A DNA stretch of 63,649 nt, from contig JABWBO010000022.1 in assembly GCA_013360465.1 (NCBI GenBank), forward strand, positions 1 to 63,649. Direction: 5' to 3'. The notes under the pieces were generated by a model, which was not told the origin of the DNA, did not search any database, and saw nothing but the letters and a program-made list of their open reading frames with translations. The translations under genes and the position numbers were made by a program. This stretch comes from Anaerolineae bacterium. Its GTDB lineage: Bacteria > Chloroflexota > Anaerolineae > Aggregatilineales > Phototrophicaceae. How positions within the stretch are numbered: position 1 is the stretch's first letter; each line of letters opens with the position of its first letter. Below are positions 33,388 to 41,798 of the stretch, piece after piece.

Positions 33388-34407
33388 TCAGGTCGCCATC
33401 GTCAGACTTGCCGCCCCAACCGCCGCCCGTTCGACGCTCGCCAGCTTGATGCGGACGCGCTCCGAACTGGGATAAAGCACCCGCGACTGGAAGGCGGTTT
33501 CGGCGCGCGGCAGCAGCAGATCCGCCGCCGCCTTTCCCAGCCCGCCGCCCACCACGATCAGATCAGGGTTGAGCAGCACGGCGCACATCGCCATGACGAT
33601 GCCGAGCATCTCACCAGCTTCGTCGATGACCTTGAGCGCCAGCGAATCGCCGGCACGCGCCGCCTTGAGGATCTGCGGCATGGTCAGCGTGATGTCGGCA
33701 TTGAGCGCGCTGTCAGGATGTTCCCCCAGATATTCCCAGATGCCCGACAGGATGCCGGTCCCGCTGGCATAGGATTCCGGGCAACCGCGCATCCCACAGC
33801 CGCAGTGCCGCCCCTCAGGGCGCAGCGAAAGATGCCCGACTTCCATGGCGAAGTCGTTGTCGCCGCCGACGATCTTGCCGTCGATGATCGCCCCGCCGCC
33901 CAAGCCCGTCCCCACCGCCAGATATGCCAGTCCGCGCACCCCACGCCCCACGCCGAAGCGGTATTCCCCCAGCGCCAGCGCGTTCACATCGTTCGCCAGT
34001 CGAATCTCCGGCGCTCCCGGCAGGCTGCCCAACCGTTTCTTCAGTCTATCGCGCAGCGGTACGTTGAACCACGACAGATTGACAGCGGCGCGGATAACCC
34101 CGTCGGCGGCATTAACCTGTCCGGGGCAGCCGATACCGACGCCCAGGAGTGGATGCTCACCCGCCGCATCTGCCAGGTCGCGAATCACCCCGGCGATGCG
34201 ATCCACGACCGCTTCTTCGCCGTCGCCCGCGCCTGTCTGGGCGCTGCGCTCCGCCAGGATACGCGCCTCGGCATCGATCAGCACAGCGTCAATCTTGGTC
34301 CCCCCCACATCGACGCCGATCCAGCTTCCCTCAGCCAGTTCGAGGGTTTCCCGATTGGCTTCCGAACTCACTTGAACACCCCCTGATCCGCGCGATCCAC
34401 CGTTCAT
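33388..34407 (-). CDS. ROK-family sugar kinase
   Basis: Up to 339 residues. It has the phosphate-binding loop IGVDVGGTKIDAVL, the catalytic Asp in LANDVNALALGEYRFG, the GTGLGGGAIIDG segment and the ROK zinc motif GRHCGCGMRGCPES after GHLSLRPE. No helix-turn-helix precedes the kinase, so it is an enzyme (glucokinase, GlcNAc or ManNAc kinase type) rather than a repressor. The ATG at 34407 overlaps the upstream protease stop (ATGA), but a GTG at 34371 has a better ribosome site (AGGGGG) and gives a more usual N-terminus. Its product could feed the SIS enzyme downstream. Confidence 0.9.
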   Translation of the reverse strand: MNGGSRGSGGVQVSSEANRETLELAEGSWIGVDVGGTKIDAVLIDAEARILAERSAQTGAGDGEEAVVDRIAGVIRDLADAAGEHPLLGVGIGCPGQVNAADGVIRAAVNLSWFNVPLRDRLKKRLGSLPGAPEIRLANDVNALALGEYRFGVGRGVRGLAYLAVGTGLGGGAIIDGKIVGGDNDFAMEVGHLSLRPEGRHCGCGMRGCPESYASGTGILSGIWEYLGEHPDSALNADITLTMPQILKAARAGDSLALKVIDEAGEMLGIVMAMCAVLLNPDLIVVGGGLGKAAADLLLPRAETAFQSRVLYPSSERVRIKLASVERAAVGAASLTMAT

Positions 34408-36194
34408 GACGTGATCATCAGCGCATATTCGTAGATATAGTCGCCCGCCTGATAGATCGAGATACCATCCAGGACCGGCGCGGAAAGCCGTAGGGTCGCC
34501 GACAGCAGCACGCTGCTCCCCTGCCAGCCGGCAAGCGCCACGCCGTAATCGACGCAGGCAAGCCCGTCGCCCTCGCGCCGCCCTTCAGTGACCGCGCTGC
34601 TCGGCACGGGGTCGCCTTCGATGGCGAACGTCACGCTGATCGCCCGCAGCCCGCGTTCCAGGGCTGCGGCGCTGGTCGCACACCAGGTCACGCTCCAGGC
34701 GTAGGTCTCGCCGGCGCGCACCGTCCCGGTCTTGCGCTGGACGATAGGCGTCACGCTGTCCACGAACGCGCCGTTGAGCGTCTCTGCCAGGTTCGGCAGC
34801 GCCGCCAGATCACCCCGGCTGGCGGTGACTGAGCCGCCGCCGGTCGGCGACGGGGTGCGGGTCGCCGCGCCGCCGGCAGATCCGCCGGCAGGGGGATCGG
34901 TGAAGCCGAAATCGAGCGTCAGACGATATTGTCCCTCGGTATACCCCTGCGCCTGCTCGAAGCGCGTGGCGGCGGCGGTATAGGTTCCACTTTGCGGGAA
35001 GCGGATGTTGCGCACCACTGCATTCAGATCGCCGGCGCTGTCGTCATCATAGGCGATCACCTGATTGTTGGCGTCCAGGATGACCAGCAGCGGGTCCAGT
35101 CCACCGCTGAGCGCTTCCATGGTGATCGTGACGTACTCGCCCGCCGCCACGTCGAAATCCCAGAATTCGGCGAACTGAGAATCGCTGATCGTGCTGACCA
35201 CCGCATTCCCCTGGTCTTCGCCGCCCGGCGCGGCTGTCGGCGCGCCGATCACCCCACCCTGCCCCGCGCCGTAAAGCCGCTGCACGCCGGCGATATCGTC
35301 GCCGGATGGCTGAAGGTTGTAGGGGCTGTACTGGGGATACATCAGCGCGCTGGGGTCGCTGCTGTGCAGCAGCCCGACCACATGCCCGAATTCGTGGGTC
35401 GCCACGCCGAGCAGCGAGATCGAATCGTACGCCTGCGGCTCATAGAGCGTCCAGTTCTCGTCCACGTCGAATTCTACGCTGCCGGCGCACGGGCTGGAAG
35501 GCGGACACGCCTGTCCCAGGACCTGAGAAGAACCGTCGATGTTGGTGAACTGGATGACGATGTCGGCGTTCTGGTCGCCGACGCGCGTGAAGCGCAGCGG
35601 GGTGCTATCCGCCCACGCCTGGAAGGACTCGGCGATCACCTGCTCGATAGCGCCGTCGGGAAAACCGGAGACGACGTTCAGGATGACGTAGGTCAGGTTG
35701 GTGGTGCGCCAGGGTTCGGAAAGCTGATAGCCGACATAGCCGGGGTCTGCCGAGAACGGCGAATCCACGCCGCCGCCGTGATAGGCGATCAGCTGTTCTT
35801 CATCATTGACGATCACGGCGACCGCGCCGCTTCCGCTGCGCGCCGCGTTGAAAACGGTCACCGTGTAGGTGGCGGCGGCGGGCGCGGTGACTCCTTCAAG
35901 GCGGGCGTTGCGCTTGCCCCCGCCATCGTCGTCTTCCGTCACCAGCGCGCCTTCCGACGTATATAAACGCAGGACGGGGTCGATCTCTCCGCCTTTAGCG
36001 TTGGCGACGAGGATCAGGCGGTCGCCCGCCTCTGCCGTGAACAGAAATTGCACCGATTCTCCCGCCGCCAGTATTTCCTCAGCCGGCTCGCCATAGCGCA
36101 GCATCCGCAGGGTGTCCTGCGCCGCCGCCTGGAACGCGCCGAACAGCAGCAGCGCCAGGATCAGGCTGCCGAACAGCATTTTGCCTCGAAACAT
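34404..36194 (-). CDS. Secreted matrixin-type zinc metalloprotease (M10-like)
   Basis: About 596 residues. A signal peptide (LFGSLILALLLFGAFQAAAQ) is followed by a beta-sandwich resembling a bacterial pre-peptidase C-terminal (PPC) domain (VQFLFTAEAGDRLILVANA). The protease domain follows, with the zinc site HEFGHVVGLLHS and the Met-turn PSALMYP, as in matrix metalloproteases. A second PPC-like domain and a beta-rich tail complete the protein. I use the ATG at 36194 because GGAGG lies 8 nt upstream; the in-frame extension to 36407 overlaps the upstream gene. It acts outside the cell, on unknown protein substrates. Its stop overlaps a possible ROK start, though the functions seem unrelated. 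Confidence 0.87.
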   Translation of the reverse strand: MFRGKMLFGSLILALLLFGAFQAAAQDTLRMLRYGEPAEEILAAGESVQFLFTAEAGDRLILVANAKGGEIDPVLRLYTSEGALVTEDDDGGGKRNARLEGVTAPAAATYTVTVFNAARSGSGAVAVIVNDEEQLIAYHGGGVDSPFSADPGYVGYQLSEPWRTTNLTYVILNVVSGFPDGAIEQVIAESFQAWADSTPLRFTRVGDQNADIVIQFTNIDGSSQVLGQACPPSSPCAGSVEFDVDENWTLYEPQAYDSISLLGVATHEFGHVVGLLHSSDPSALMYPQYSPYNLQPSGDDIAGVQRLYGAGQGGVIGAPTAAPGGEDQGNAVVSTISDSQFAEFWDFDVAAGEYVTITMEALSGGLDPLLVILDANNQVIAYDDDSAGDLNAVVRNIRFPQSGTYTAAATRFEQAQGYTEGQYRLTLDFGFTDPPAGGSAGGAATRTPSPTGGGSVTASRGDLAALPNLAETLNGAFVDSVTPIVQRKTGTVRAGETYAWSVTWCATSAAALERGLRAISVTFAIEGDPVPSSAVTEGRREGDGLACVDYGVALAGWQGSSVLLSATLRLSAPVLDGISIYQAGDYIYEYALMITS

Positions 36195-36219
36195 GTGGGT
36201 TCCCTCCGGCATGGTGCGC

Positions 36220-37284
36220 CTATCCCAATCCCGAGCTGCCGCCGCCTTTGCGGCTGCGCACGCTGGGCGCACTGCGATTTTGATTGCCGCTGCGCCGGAA
36301 GCCGCCGCCGGAAGGGTTAGAGGGACGGTTGGAGCTGCCGCCCGAACCCCGGCTGGAACCGCCGCCATAGCTGCCCCCACCGCCGAAGAACCCGCCGCCG
36401 GAACCACCCCGACCGCTCAGGAAGAGGTTAAGCAGCAGATTGATCAGCCCGCCGCCGCCCCGACCGCTGATGACCAAGATGACGACAACGATGATGCACA
36501 GGATCGGCAGCAGACTGTCGAACGACATGCCGAACAGACCCTCGCTGCCGCTGTCGCCGGGCTGCGCCCGGACGGCGGTCGGCTGAACCCGGACAGCAGT
36601 CGGCTCGGTCAGAATGCCCCCGCTCTGGTTGTTGGACGCCGCGCCGACTTCCGCGCCGAAGGGCATTTGAATGTAGAGCGGCTCATCGACCTCCAGGGCA
36701 TCGGGGATCATGATAGACACCGTCTGCCCCTGCACGGTCACCACGGCGTTGTTCGAGACCACGCGCGCCAACCCTTCCGGCGGCGCATCGGAGTCCAGGA
36801 AATTGATCTGCACGGTGCTGCTGTTGACCGGCGCGGCGTGGTCTTCCGGGATGACATACCAGTCCAGCAGGTTCTCGGTCATCAGCGGCGCGGTATAGTT
36901 GAACTGCACCAGGAAGGTGTCGCCGCCTTCGACCGGTTCCGGGAAGAAGTAGCGCACCGTCGTCTGATCGCCGGTCGCCGACACGGTATAGGTTCCGGGC
37001 GTCTCGCCGGAAGCGGCGCGCCTCAGCTCCACCAGATCGCCCTGGGGTGTGTTCAGGTAGACCGTGTTGACCGTCACCGGGTCGAGCCAGACCCGGCTGG
37101 CGCGCGCGACTGATCCGCTCTCCATGACGAAGGTCTGTGATTCGGCGATGGTCAGGGTTTGCTCGGCTTCGCTGACGTTGATCGAGGCGTTCCAGCTTTC
37201 CCAGTAGAAGCTGATGTCCTGTGCCGCCGCCGTCAGGGGCAGCAGCAGCAGGATGACGAGAAACAGGATCAAACGACTGCGCAT
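36220..37284 (-). CDS. DUF2207-like membrane protein with Gly/Ser-rich tail
   Basis: 354 residues. A signal peptide (LILFLVILLLLPLTAAAQ) leads into a beta-rich extracellular domain (FVMESGSVARASRVWL, TVRYFFPEPVEGGDTFLVQF) like that of DUF2207 proteins. A membrane span follows near residue 260 (LLPILCIIVVVILVISG), and a cytoplasmic tail very rich in Gly, Ser, Arg and Asn (GGGFFGGGGSYGGGSSRG) ends the protein. Function unknown. It lies 25 bp upstream of the metalloprotease gene and may be co-transcribed with it. A 15-bp tandem repeat array occupies its upstream region. The tail may be flexible or aggregation-prone. Confidence 0.75.
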   Translation of the reverse strand: MRSRLILFLVILLLLPLTAAAQDISFYWESWNASINVSEAEQTLTIAESQTFVMESGSVARASRVWLDPVTVNTVYLNTPQGDLVELRRAASGETPGTYTVSATGDQTTVRYFFPEPVEGGDTFLVQFNYTAPLMTENLLDWYVIPEDHAAPVNSSTVQINFLDSDAPPEGLARVVSNNAVVTVQGQTVSIMIPDALEVDEPLYIQMPFGAEVGAASNNQSGGILTEPTAVRVQPTAVRAQPGDSGSEGLFGMSFDSLLPILCIIVVVILVISGRGGGGLINLLLNLFLSGRGGSGGGFFGGGGSYGGGSSRGSGGSSNRPSNPSGGGFRRSGNQNRSAPSVRSRKGGGSSGLG

Positions 37285-37343
37285 GATTCATTCTCCTGCA
37301 TAACTCTGCATGATACGCCGACAAGCCAGGGCGCGTCCTGGTC

Positions 37344-37433
37344 GTGCTGCCAATCGAAGTGCTGCCAATCGAAGTGCCGCCGCTTGAAGTGCTGCCGATT
37401 GAAGTGCTGCCGATTGAAGTACCGCCGCTTCCC
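37344..37433. repeat. 15-bp tandem repeat array (six units)
   Basis: Units at 37344, 37359, 37374, 37389, 37404 and 37419. Units 1-2 are GTGCTGCCAATCGAA, units 4-5 GTGCTGCCGATTGAA, and units 3 and 6 begin GTGCCGCCGCTT or GTACCGCCGCTT. The order A-A-B-A'-A'-B' shows a 45-bp duplication on top of the 15-bp one. It lies between the coaX stop and the DUF2207-like gene, in the leader of the latter. Confidence 0.9.
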
Positions 37434-37435
37434 CG

Positions 37436-38221
37436 TCATGAGCTGCGCGAAGCGCGCTCGAAGATGATGCGCAGCCCTTCCAGCGTTAGTTCCGGCGCGA
37501 TCAGGTCGAAGGCGTCGGTATTGGCGCTGAACAGCGCCGAAAGCCCGCCGGTGGCGATGACTTTGACGCCGGGCTGTCCCAGCGCGGCTTTGATCCGGCT
37601 GACCATCCCCTCGATCATGGCGATATAGCCCAGGAAGATACCGGACTGCATGGCGTGAATGGTGTTGGTCCCGATGGCGCTCGGCGGCGGCTGCAGATCG
37701 ACCTTATGCAGCCGCGCGGCGTGCCTGACCAGCGCCTCCTGCGAAACATCGATGCCCGGCGCAATCGCCCCGCCCCGGTAAGCGCCGTCGGCATCGACCA
37801 CATCGAAGGTGGTCGCCGTGCCGAAGTCGATGACGATTGCCGGCGCGCCGTACAGCGCAACCACCGCCGCTGCGTTGATGATGCGGTCGGCGCCTGCCTG
37901 CTCTGGCTGGTCGATGGCGACGCGCACGCCGGTATCGGTCTTATGCGTGACCACCACCGGCGCACAGCCGATGTAGCGTTCCGCCAGTTCGATGAAGGCG
38001 CTGGTCAGGCGGGGGACGACGCTGCCGATTGCCACGCCAGAGATGTCCTGATAGCGCAGCGAAGCGCTCTCCAGAAAGCTGCCCAGCAGCACCGCGTACT
38101 CGTCCGGCATTTTGTCCGGGACGGTGCGCGCCCGCCAGCTGAACAGCCAGCCGCCCTGACGATAAAATCCGAAGTGGATATTGGTGTTGCCGATGTCAAT
38201 CGCGAGAAGATTCTCGACCAT
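37436..38221 (-). CDS. coaX: Type III pantothenate kinase
   Basis: 261 residues, the normal CoaX length. It phosphorylates pantothenate with ATP, the first step of coenzyme A synthesis. Family motifs are intact: LAIDIGNTNIHFGFY (phosphate loop), GADRIINAAAVVALYG, IVIDFGTATTFDVVD with the catalytic acidic residues, and GGAIAPGI. The start codon is followed at once by the conserved N-terminal strand (VENLLAID). It is single-copy here, divergent from the GNAT-like gene, and its stop abuts the 15-bp tandem repeats. Confidence 0.94.
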   Translation of the reverse strand: MVENLLAIDIGNTNIHFGFYRQGGWLFSWRARTVPDKMPDEYAVLLGSFLESASLRYQDISGVAIGSVVPRLTSAFIELAERYIGCAPVVVTHKTDTGVRVAIDQPEQAGADRIINAAAVVALYGAPAIVIDFGTATTFDVVDADGAYRGGAIAPGIDVSQEALVRHAARLHKVDLQPPPSAIGTNTIHAMQSGIFLGYIAMIEGMVSRIKAALGQPGVKVIATGGLSALFSANTDAFDLIAPELTLEGLRIIFERASRSS

Positions 38222-38408
38222 GAATGAGGTCCTCTCTGTGCGCCGTGCGAAGAGATTCTACCCTGTTTTTCGATGGCGCGCCGCGCCCGTGCCACGCTTT
38301 GGAGCGCCTGCCGCATCTCCCCCCACGTTGCGAAACTCCCGACAGGGACGTATGATTCACGCGGCATGACTTTTCAGCACACCGGCAGAAATCAGCGGCG
38401 AAGACAAA

Positions 38409-39356
38409 ATGAGCCTGACCATCAGACCGGCAGTACTCGACGATGCGGGCGCGATCAGCGCGGCGTTCTGCGCGCAAATCGACATCTGGCAGCGAATCGG
38501 CGGCGACGGGCGCGTCGAAACCGTGCCCTACGATCTCCTCAATATCTACCAGCGCTGGCTGCACGGCGGCGCGTGGATGTCGATTGAGACGGCTTCCGTC
38601 TGGCTCAATCATCTGCTCCTGGGCGCAGGTCTGGCGCGTGTCGCCATCAACGCCTCCGGGATCATCGTCGGCTATGCCGAAGCCTTCGTCGGAAACGAGC
38701 CGGAGCCTTTCGGCAGGCTGCTGCACATTCATCATCTGCTGGCGGAGTCTCCGGCGGCTCGCCGTGCGCTGCTGGCGCAGATGGCGCAGGATACCAGGAC
38801 GCTCCGCTGCCAGCGGCTCACGGTCGCCCGCATCGGTGGGGACGACGCTTACGTCGACGTCGCCGATCTCACCCCCATCGCCCTGCTCCGGCGGTACTCC
38901 ATCGCGGCGCGCCAGGGGCAGGTCTTCTTCCGCGCCGTCGATCACCTTAACGGCGATGCGGCGCAGATCGCCGGTTGGACGATGCCTATCGGCAGAGTCG
39001 CCAGCGCGCGCGCCGGGTGGGAGATGCTCTACACCCGCATGTTCGACTCCGTCGCTGAGATCGCCGCGCGCAAAACGCAGCGGCTGTATCTGAGCGTCGC
39101 CGGTCAAGAAGCTTATCTGCACATTCAGCAGGGGTTGTACGATCCCCGTATGGCTGAGGTGGCGGTCTGGTCGCCGAAGCCGCTCAGCGTGCAGGTGGTC
39201 AGCGCCGTCCGCGATTGGGCGTACCGCGAGGGCTATCGCTCGCTGCGGATGACCGTCCACGATGACGACCGTCCGGCTCTCGGTCCCGATGCCGAAGCGG
39301 ACGGCTATACCCAAGAAACCTGTTCTGTGACGGTGCGAGAGGCAGGCGTAGGCTGA
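38409..39356 (+). CDS. GNAT-like N-acetyltransferase
   Basis: 315 residues. The opening LTIRPAVLDDAGAISAAFCA is the usual first strand and helix of GNAT domains. The middle (ARVAINASGIIVGYAEAFVG, then LLHIHHLLAESPAARRALLA) fits the beta4-alpha3 region, and a second half (VVSAVRDWAYREGYRSLRMT) may be another partial GNAT repeat. A clear acetyl-CoA loop (Q/RxxGxG/A) is not obvious, so the assignment is moderate. It is divergent from coaX, with 187 bp between, and ends 7 bp before the convergent LacI-type gene. Substrate unknown. Confidence 0.55.
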   Translation: MSLTIRPAVLDDAGAISAAFCAQIDIWQRIGGDGRVETVPYDLLNIYQRWLHGGAWMSIETASVWLNHLLLGAGLARVAINASGIIVGYAEAFVGNEPEPFGRLLHIHHLLAESPAARRALLAQMAQDTRTLRCQRLTVARIGGDDAYVDVADLTPIALLRRYSIAARQGQVFFRAVDHLNGDAAQIAGWTMPIGRVASARAGWEMLYTRMFDSVAEIAARKTQRLYLSVAGQEAYLHIQQGLYDPRMAEVAVWSPKPLSVQVVSAVRDWAYREGYRSLRMTVHDDDRPALGPDAEADGYTQETCSVTVREAGVG

Positions 39357-39363
39357 TCTCGGC

Positions 39364-40233
39364 TCAGACGCCTATCGTCGAAGCGCGCACGATCAGGCTG
39401 ACCGGCGTCATCCGCCGAAGCGCCGGCTTTTCGGGGTTGGCAAGTCGTCCCATCAGCATCTCGACCGCCTGTTCCGCCATGATCGCCATCCCTGCGCTCA
39501 CCGTCGTCAGCGACGGGGCAGCGGTCGCGCTGATGTGCAGCCCGCCGAACCCGACCACCGCCAGATCGTTTGGGACCCGCCGCCCCAGATCGATGGCGGC
39601 GCGCTGCATCTGCGCGGCGGTGGTATCGTTGAAAGCGAAGACCGCTGTCGGAGGCGTCGGACGCTCGATCAGCGAACGCAGCGCCTGATAGCCGCTTTCC
39701 GGCTCGACAGGCAGCGGGATGATCAGCGACTCGTCGATAGGCAGCCGCTCATCCTGATGCGCCGCGCTGAACCCCGCCAGCCGATCGGTGTTGGTTGTGC
39801 CCATTTCCGGGTAAGCGATATAGGCGATGCGCCGATGCCCCAGCGCGATGAGATGGCGAGTCGCGGAATAGGCTCCGCGATAATTGTCCGGCGCGATCCA
39901 CGAAACAAGCGGATCGTTCACCCGTCTGCCGAACACCACGAACGGCAGCGATTCACGCTGAAGGATTTGGATCGCGGCGTCGATCCCCGACGACCACATC
40001 AAGATTATCCCGGCGACTTCGCGCGCGCGGCACAGGCGAGTCAGGGCGTCCAAGGCGCTCCTGCCGGGACCGGGGATCGTGCAGGTAAACAGCGTGACGT
40101 TCACCTGCTGCGTTTCTGCGCCGCACAGAAGCCCGGCGACGACCTCTGAGAGATATTCGGACATGGTGGCGATAGGCGTATTCATCACCAGCCCGATGGA
40201 CTTGCTTCTTCCGGCAACCAACATCCCATCCAC
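39364..40233 (-). CDS. LacI/GalR-type sensor protein lacking the DNA-binding domain
   Basis: 289 residues that align with the sensor domain of LacI-family regulators from its first strand (RSKSIGLVMNTPIATMSEYL) to its end, including HLIALGHRRIAYIA, VFAFNDTTAAQMQ and LAVVGFGGLHISA. The 60-residue helix-turn-helix and hinge are absent. Start: GTG at 40233 with GGAGG 8 nt upstream; the frame can be extended only to a TTG at 40299, and that stretch (KRGDVPGRLNLALPHDQ) is not an HTH. No signal peptide, so it is not a secreted binding protein. It may be a cytoplasmic sugar sensor, a dominant partner of another LacI protein, or a decayed regulator. Confidence 0.8.
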   Translation of the reverse strand: MDGMLVAGRSKSIGLVMNTPIATMSEYLSEVVAGLLCGAETQQVNVTLFTCTIPGPGRSALDALTRLCRAREVAGIILMWSSGIDAAIQILQRESLPFVVFGRRVNDPLVSWIAPDNYRGAYSATRHLIALGHRRIAYIAYPEMGTTNTDRLAGFSAAHQDERLPIDESLIIPLPVEPESGYQALRSLIERPTPPTAVFAFNDTTAAQMQRAAIDLGRRVPNDLAVVGFGGLHISATAAPSLTTVSAGMAIMAEQAVEMLMGRLANPEKPALRRMTPVSLIVRASTIGV

Positions 40234-40363
40234 GCTGAGGACCTCCTGGTCATGGGGCAGCGCCAGGTTGAGTCTACCTGGAACATCACCGCGCTTCAAT
40301 TCACCGCGCCCACCTTTTCAGCAATTGTTAAGCCTGGTCCCAATCGGAGCGGTCCGATAATGA

Positions 40364-40395
40364 CGTGAGGCGACCCGAACACCGGTCGCCTCACG
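40364..40395 (-). terminator. Perfect 12-bp stem-loop 3' of nrfA
   Basis: CGTGAGGCGACC (40364-40375), 8-nt loop, GGTCGCCTCACG (40384-40395). It lies 39 bp past the nrfA stop and upstream of the LacI-type gene on the same strand, so it probably separates the two transcripts. Only a weak T-rich stretch follows. Confidence 0.6.
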
Positions 40396-40433
40396 CGCAT
40401 CACGCCTCTCTTCCAGAGCGAATGGATCAGTCG

Positions 40434-41753
40434 TCAGCCCCCGAAAGAGGTATTGCTGGTGGCAGTGCCAACGCTGAGCTGCACGGCGGCGAGCTGCGCC
40501 TGACGCGCCAGGTCGATGGAATCGGCAAGCACTCGCGCCGCTTCCTGAGGGCTGTGGAAGCCGGTACTGTTTTCCGACGAGATGAAATCCCAGCGCATCT
40601 GCGCGAAGCGATGCAGTTCGCGGGCGGGAGCGAGCTGTTCTTCGGTCGCGCCTGCCGCCTGTGCCGCCACGATGGCGTCGATGGCGCTGAGCAGCGCTTC
40701 TTCAGACTGGCGCAGCAGCTCCGCCGTCACGTCCTGAATGCCGACGACGCGGGCGTTCAGTTCTTCTTCGCTCACGTTGTGGCAGGTCTGGCACGCTGCG
40801 CTTAGGTTGGACAGCGGACTGCGCACCCAGTGATCGCTCACCTTCTGGCTGCCGACGCGGGTATACGGCATGTGGCAGTCGGCGCAGGCGACTCCCGACT
40901 GATAGTGGATGCCGGAGCTGTACAGCTCGAATTCGGGGTGCTGCATTTTCAGCATGGGCGAGCCGGCTTCGGCGTGCTGCCAGTCGGTGAAACTCACCTC
41001 GGTGTAGTACTCCTGGATGTTGTCGATGGACAAGCCGTTCGTCCAGGGGAAGGTCAGAACCTTATTTTCACCGGCGAAGTAATATTCGACGTGACACTGC
41101 GCGCAGACGTAGGTGCGCATTTCCTGGCGCGTCGCCTCGGAAAGGTCAATGCCGCGCGCTTCCATCGCGTTGAGGAACGCCGGGCGGGTGATGACCAGTT
41201 CCATCGTCTCCGGGTCATGGCAGTCGTGGCAGGTGCTGCCGCGATGCAGGTTCACCGAAAGATCGTTATACGGCGTGTGGTTGAATTCTTCCCAGCCCAT
41301 CTCGGCGATCAACATGGGCGTTTCGGCGGCGTGGCAGTTGGCGCATGCGCCGGGCTGATTGCGCTCGGTGACGCGGCGGGTCTGCTGCTGATCGATCAGC
41401 GCATAGTAGTGCCCGCGTTCCTCGTTGTGATCGATGCTGAAGGCATAGCCTGCCCACAGGCGGACCATCGCCGGGTTATTCTCCAGCTTGCTGTACGGTT
41501 CGGAGCCGCCGTACGGGGTACGCCCGTAGTCTTCTTCCGTGCGCGTGAACATTTCATACTGAATGGGGAAATTCTGCCCCCACACCGCCGGATCGAGTTC
41601 ATCCTCGCCGATCTCGACGATGCGCAGCGGCGACTGAAGCGCTTCCGTCTGACGCTGATTGATGTTGACCAGCAGCGCCGCGACGCCGGCGGTCAGCACA
41701 ACAGCTCCAGCGAAAACCAGTATGTAGATGATGAACTGACGTGTTCTGTTCAT
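40434..41753 (-). CDS. nrfA: Ammonia-forming cytochrome c nitrite reductase, CxxCH-type first heme
   Basis: 439 residues with an N-terminal membrane anchor or uncleaved signal (FIIYILVFAGAVVLTAGVAA). Five heme motifs: CANCH (137-141), CHDCH (175-179), CAQCH (217-221), CADCH (290-294), CQTCH (331-335). The catalytic surroundings are kept: Tyr224 in HVEYYF and Lys269/His272 in LKMQHPEFELY. In most NrfA proteins heme 1 has a Cys-x-x-Cys-Lys motif; here it is CANCH, the rarer His type. It reduces nitrite to ammonium with six electrons on the outer face of the membrane, receiving them from NrfH, encoded 45 bp upstream. Confidence 0.92.
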   Translation of the reverse strand: MNRTRQFIIYILVFAGAVVLTAGVAALLVNINQRQTEALQSPLRIVEIGEDELDPAVWGQNFPIQYEMFTRTEEDYGRTPYGGSEPYSKLENNPAMVRLWAGYAFSIDHNEERGHYYALIDQQQTRRVTERNQPGACANCHAAETPMLIAEMGWEEFNHTPYNDLSVNLHRGSTCHDCHDPETMELVITRPAFLNAMEARGIDLSEATRQEMRTYVCAQCHVEYYFAGENKVLTFPWTNGLSIDNIQEYYTEVSFTDWQHAEAGSPMLKMQHPEFELYSSGIHYQSGVACADCHMPYTRVGSQKVSDHWVRSPLSNLSAACQTCHNVSEEELNARVVGIQDVTAELLRQSEEALLSAIDAIVAAQAAGATEEQLAPARELHRFAQMRWDFISSENSTGFHSPQEAARVLADSIDLARQAQLAAVQLSVGTATSNTSFGG

Positions 41754-41798
41754 GGGTCAAAGTCCTCTGTGATTCCGCCTCTTTGGTTTCCCCGAAGC

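Noticed and set aside
34404-36407. Longer metalloprotease start at 36407
   Set aside because: The extra 71 residues are Ala/Pro-rich, overlap the DUF2207-like gene in another frame, and lie before a clear signal peptide that has its own GGAGG at 36194.
37344-37433. Possible CRISPR array
   Set aside because: The units are directly adjacent 15-mers with no unique spacers, and no cas genes are present.
37344-37628. Plus-strand frame coding V-L-P-I-E pentapeptide repeats
   Set aside because: It continues antisense into coaX, has no ribosome site, and the repeat is better explained as non-coding minisatellite.
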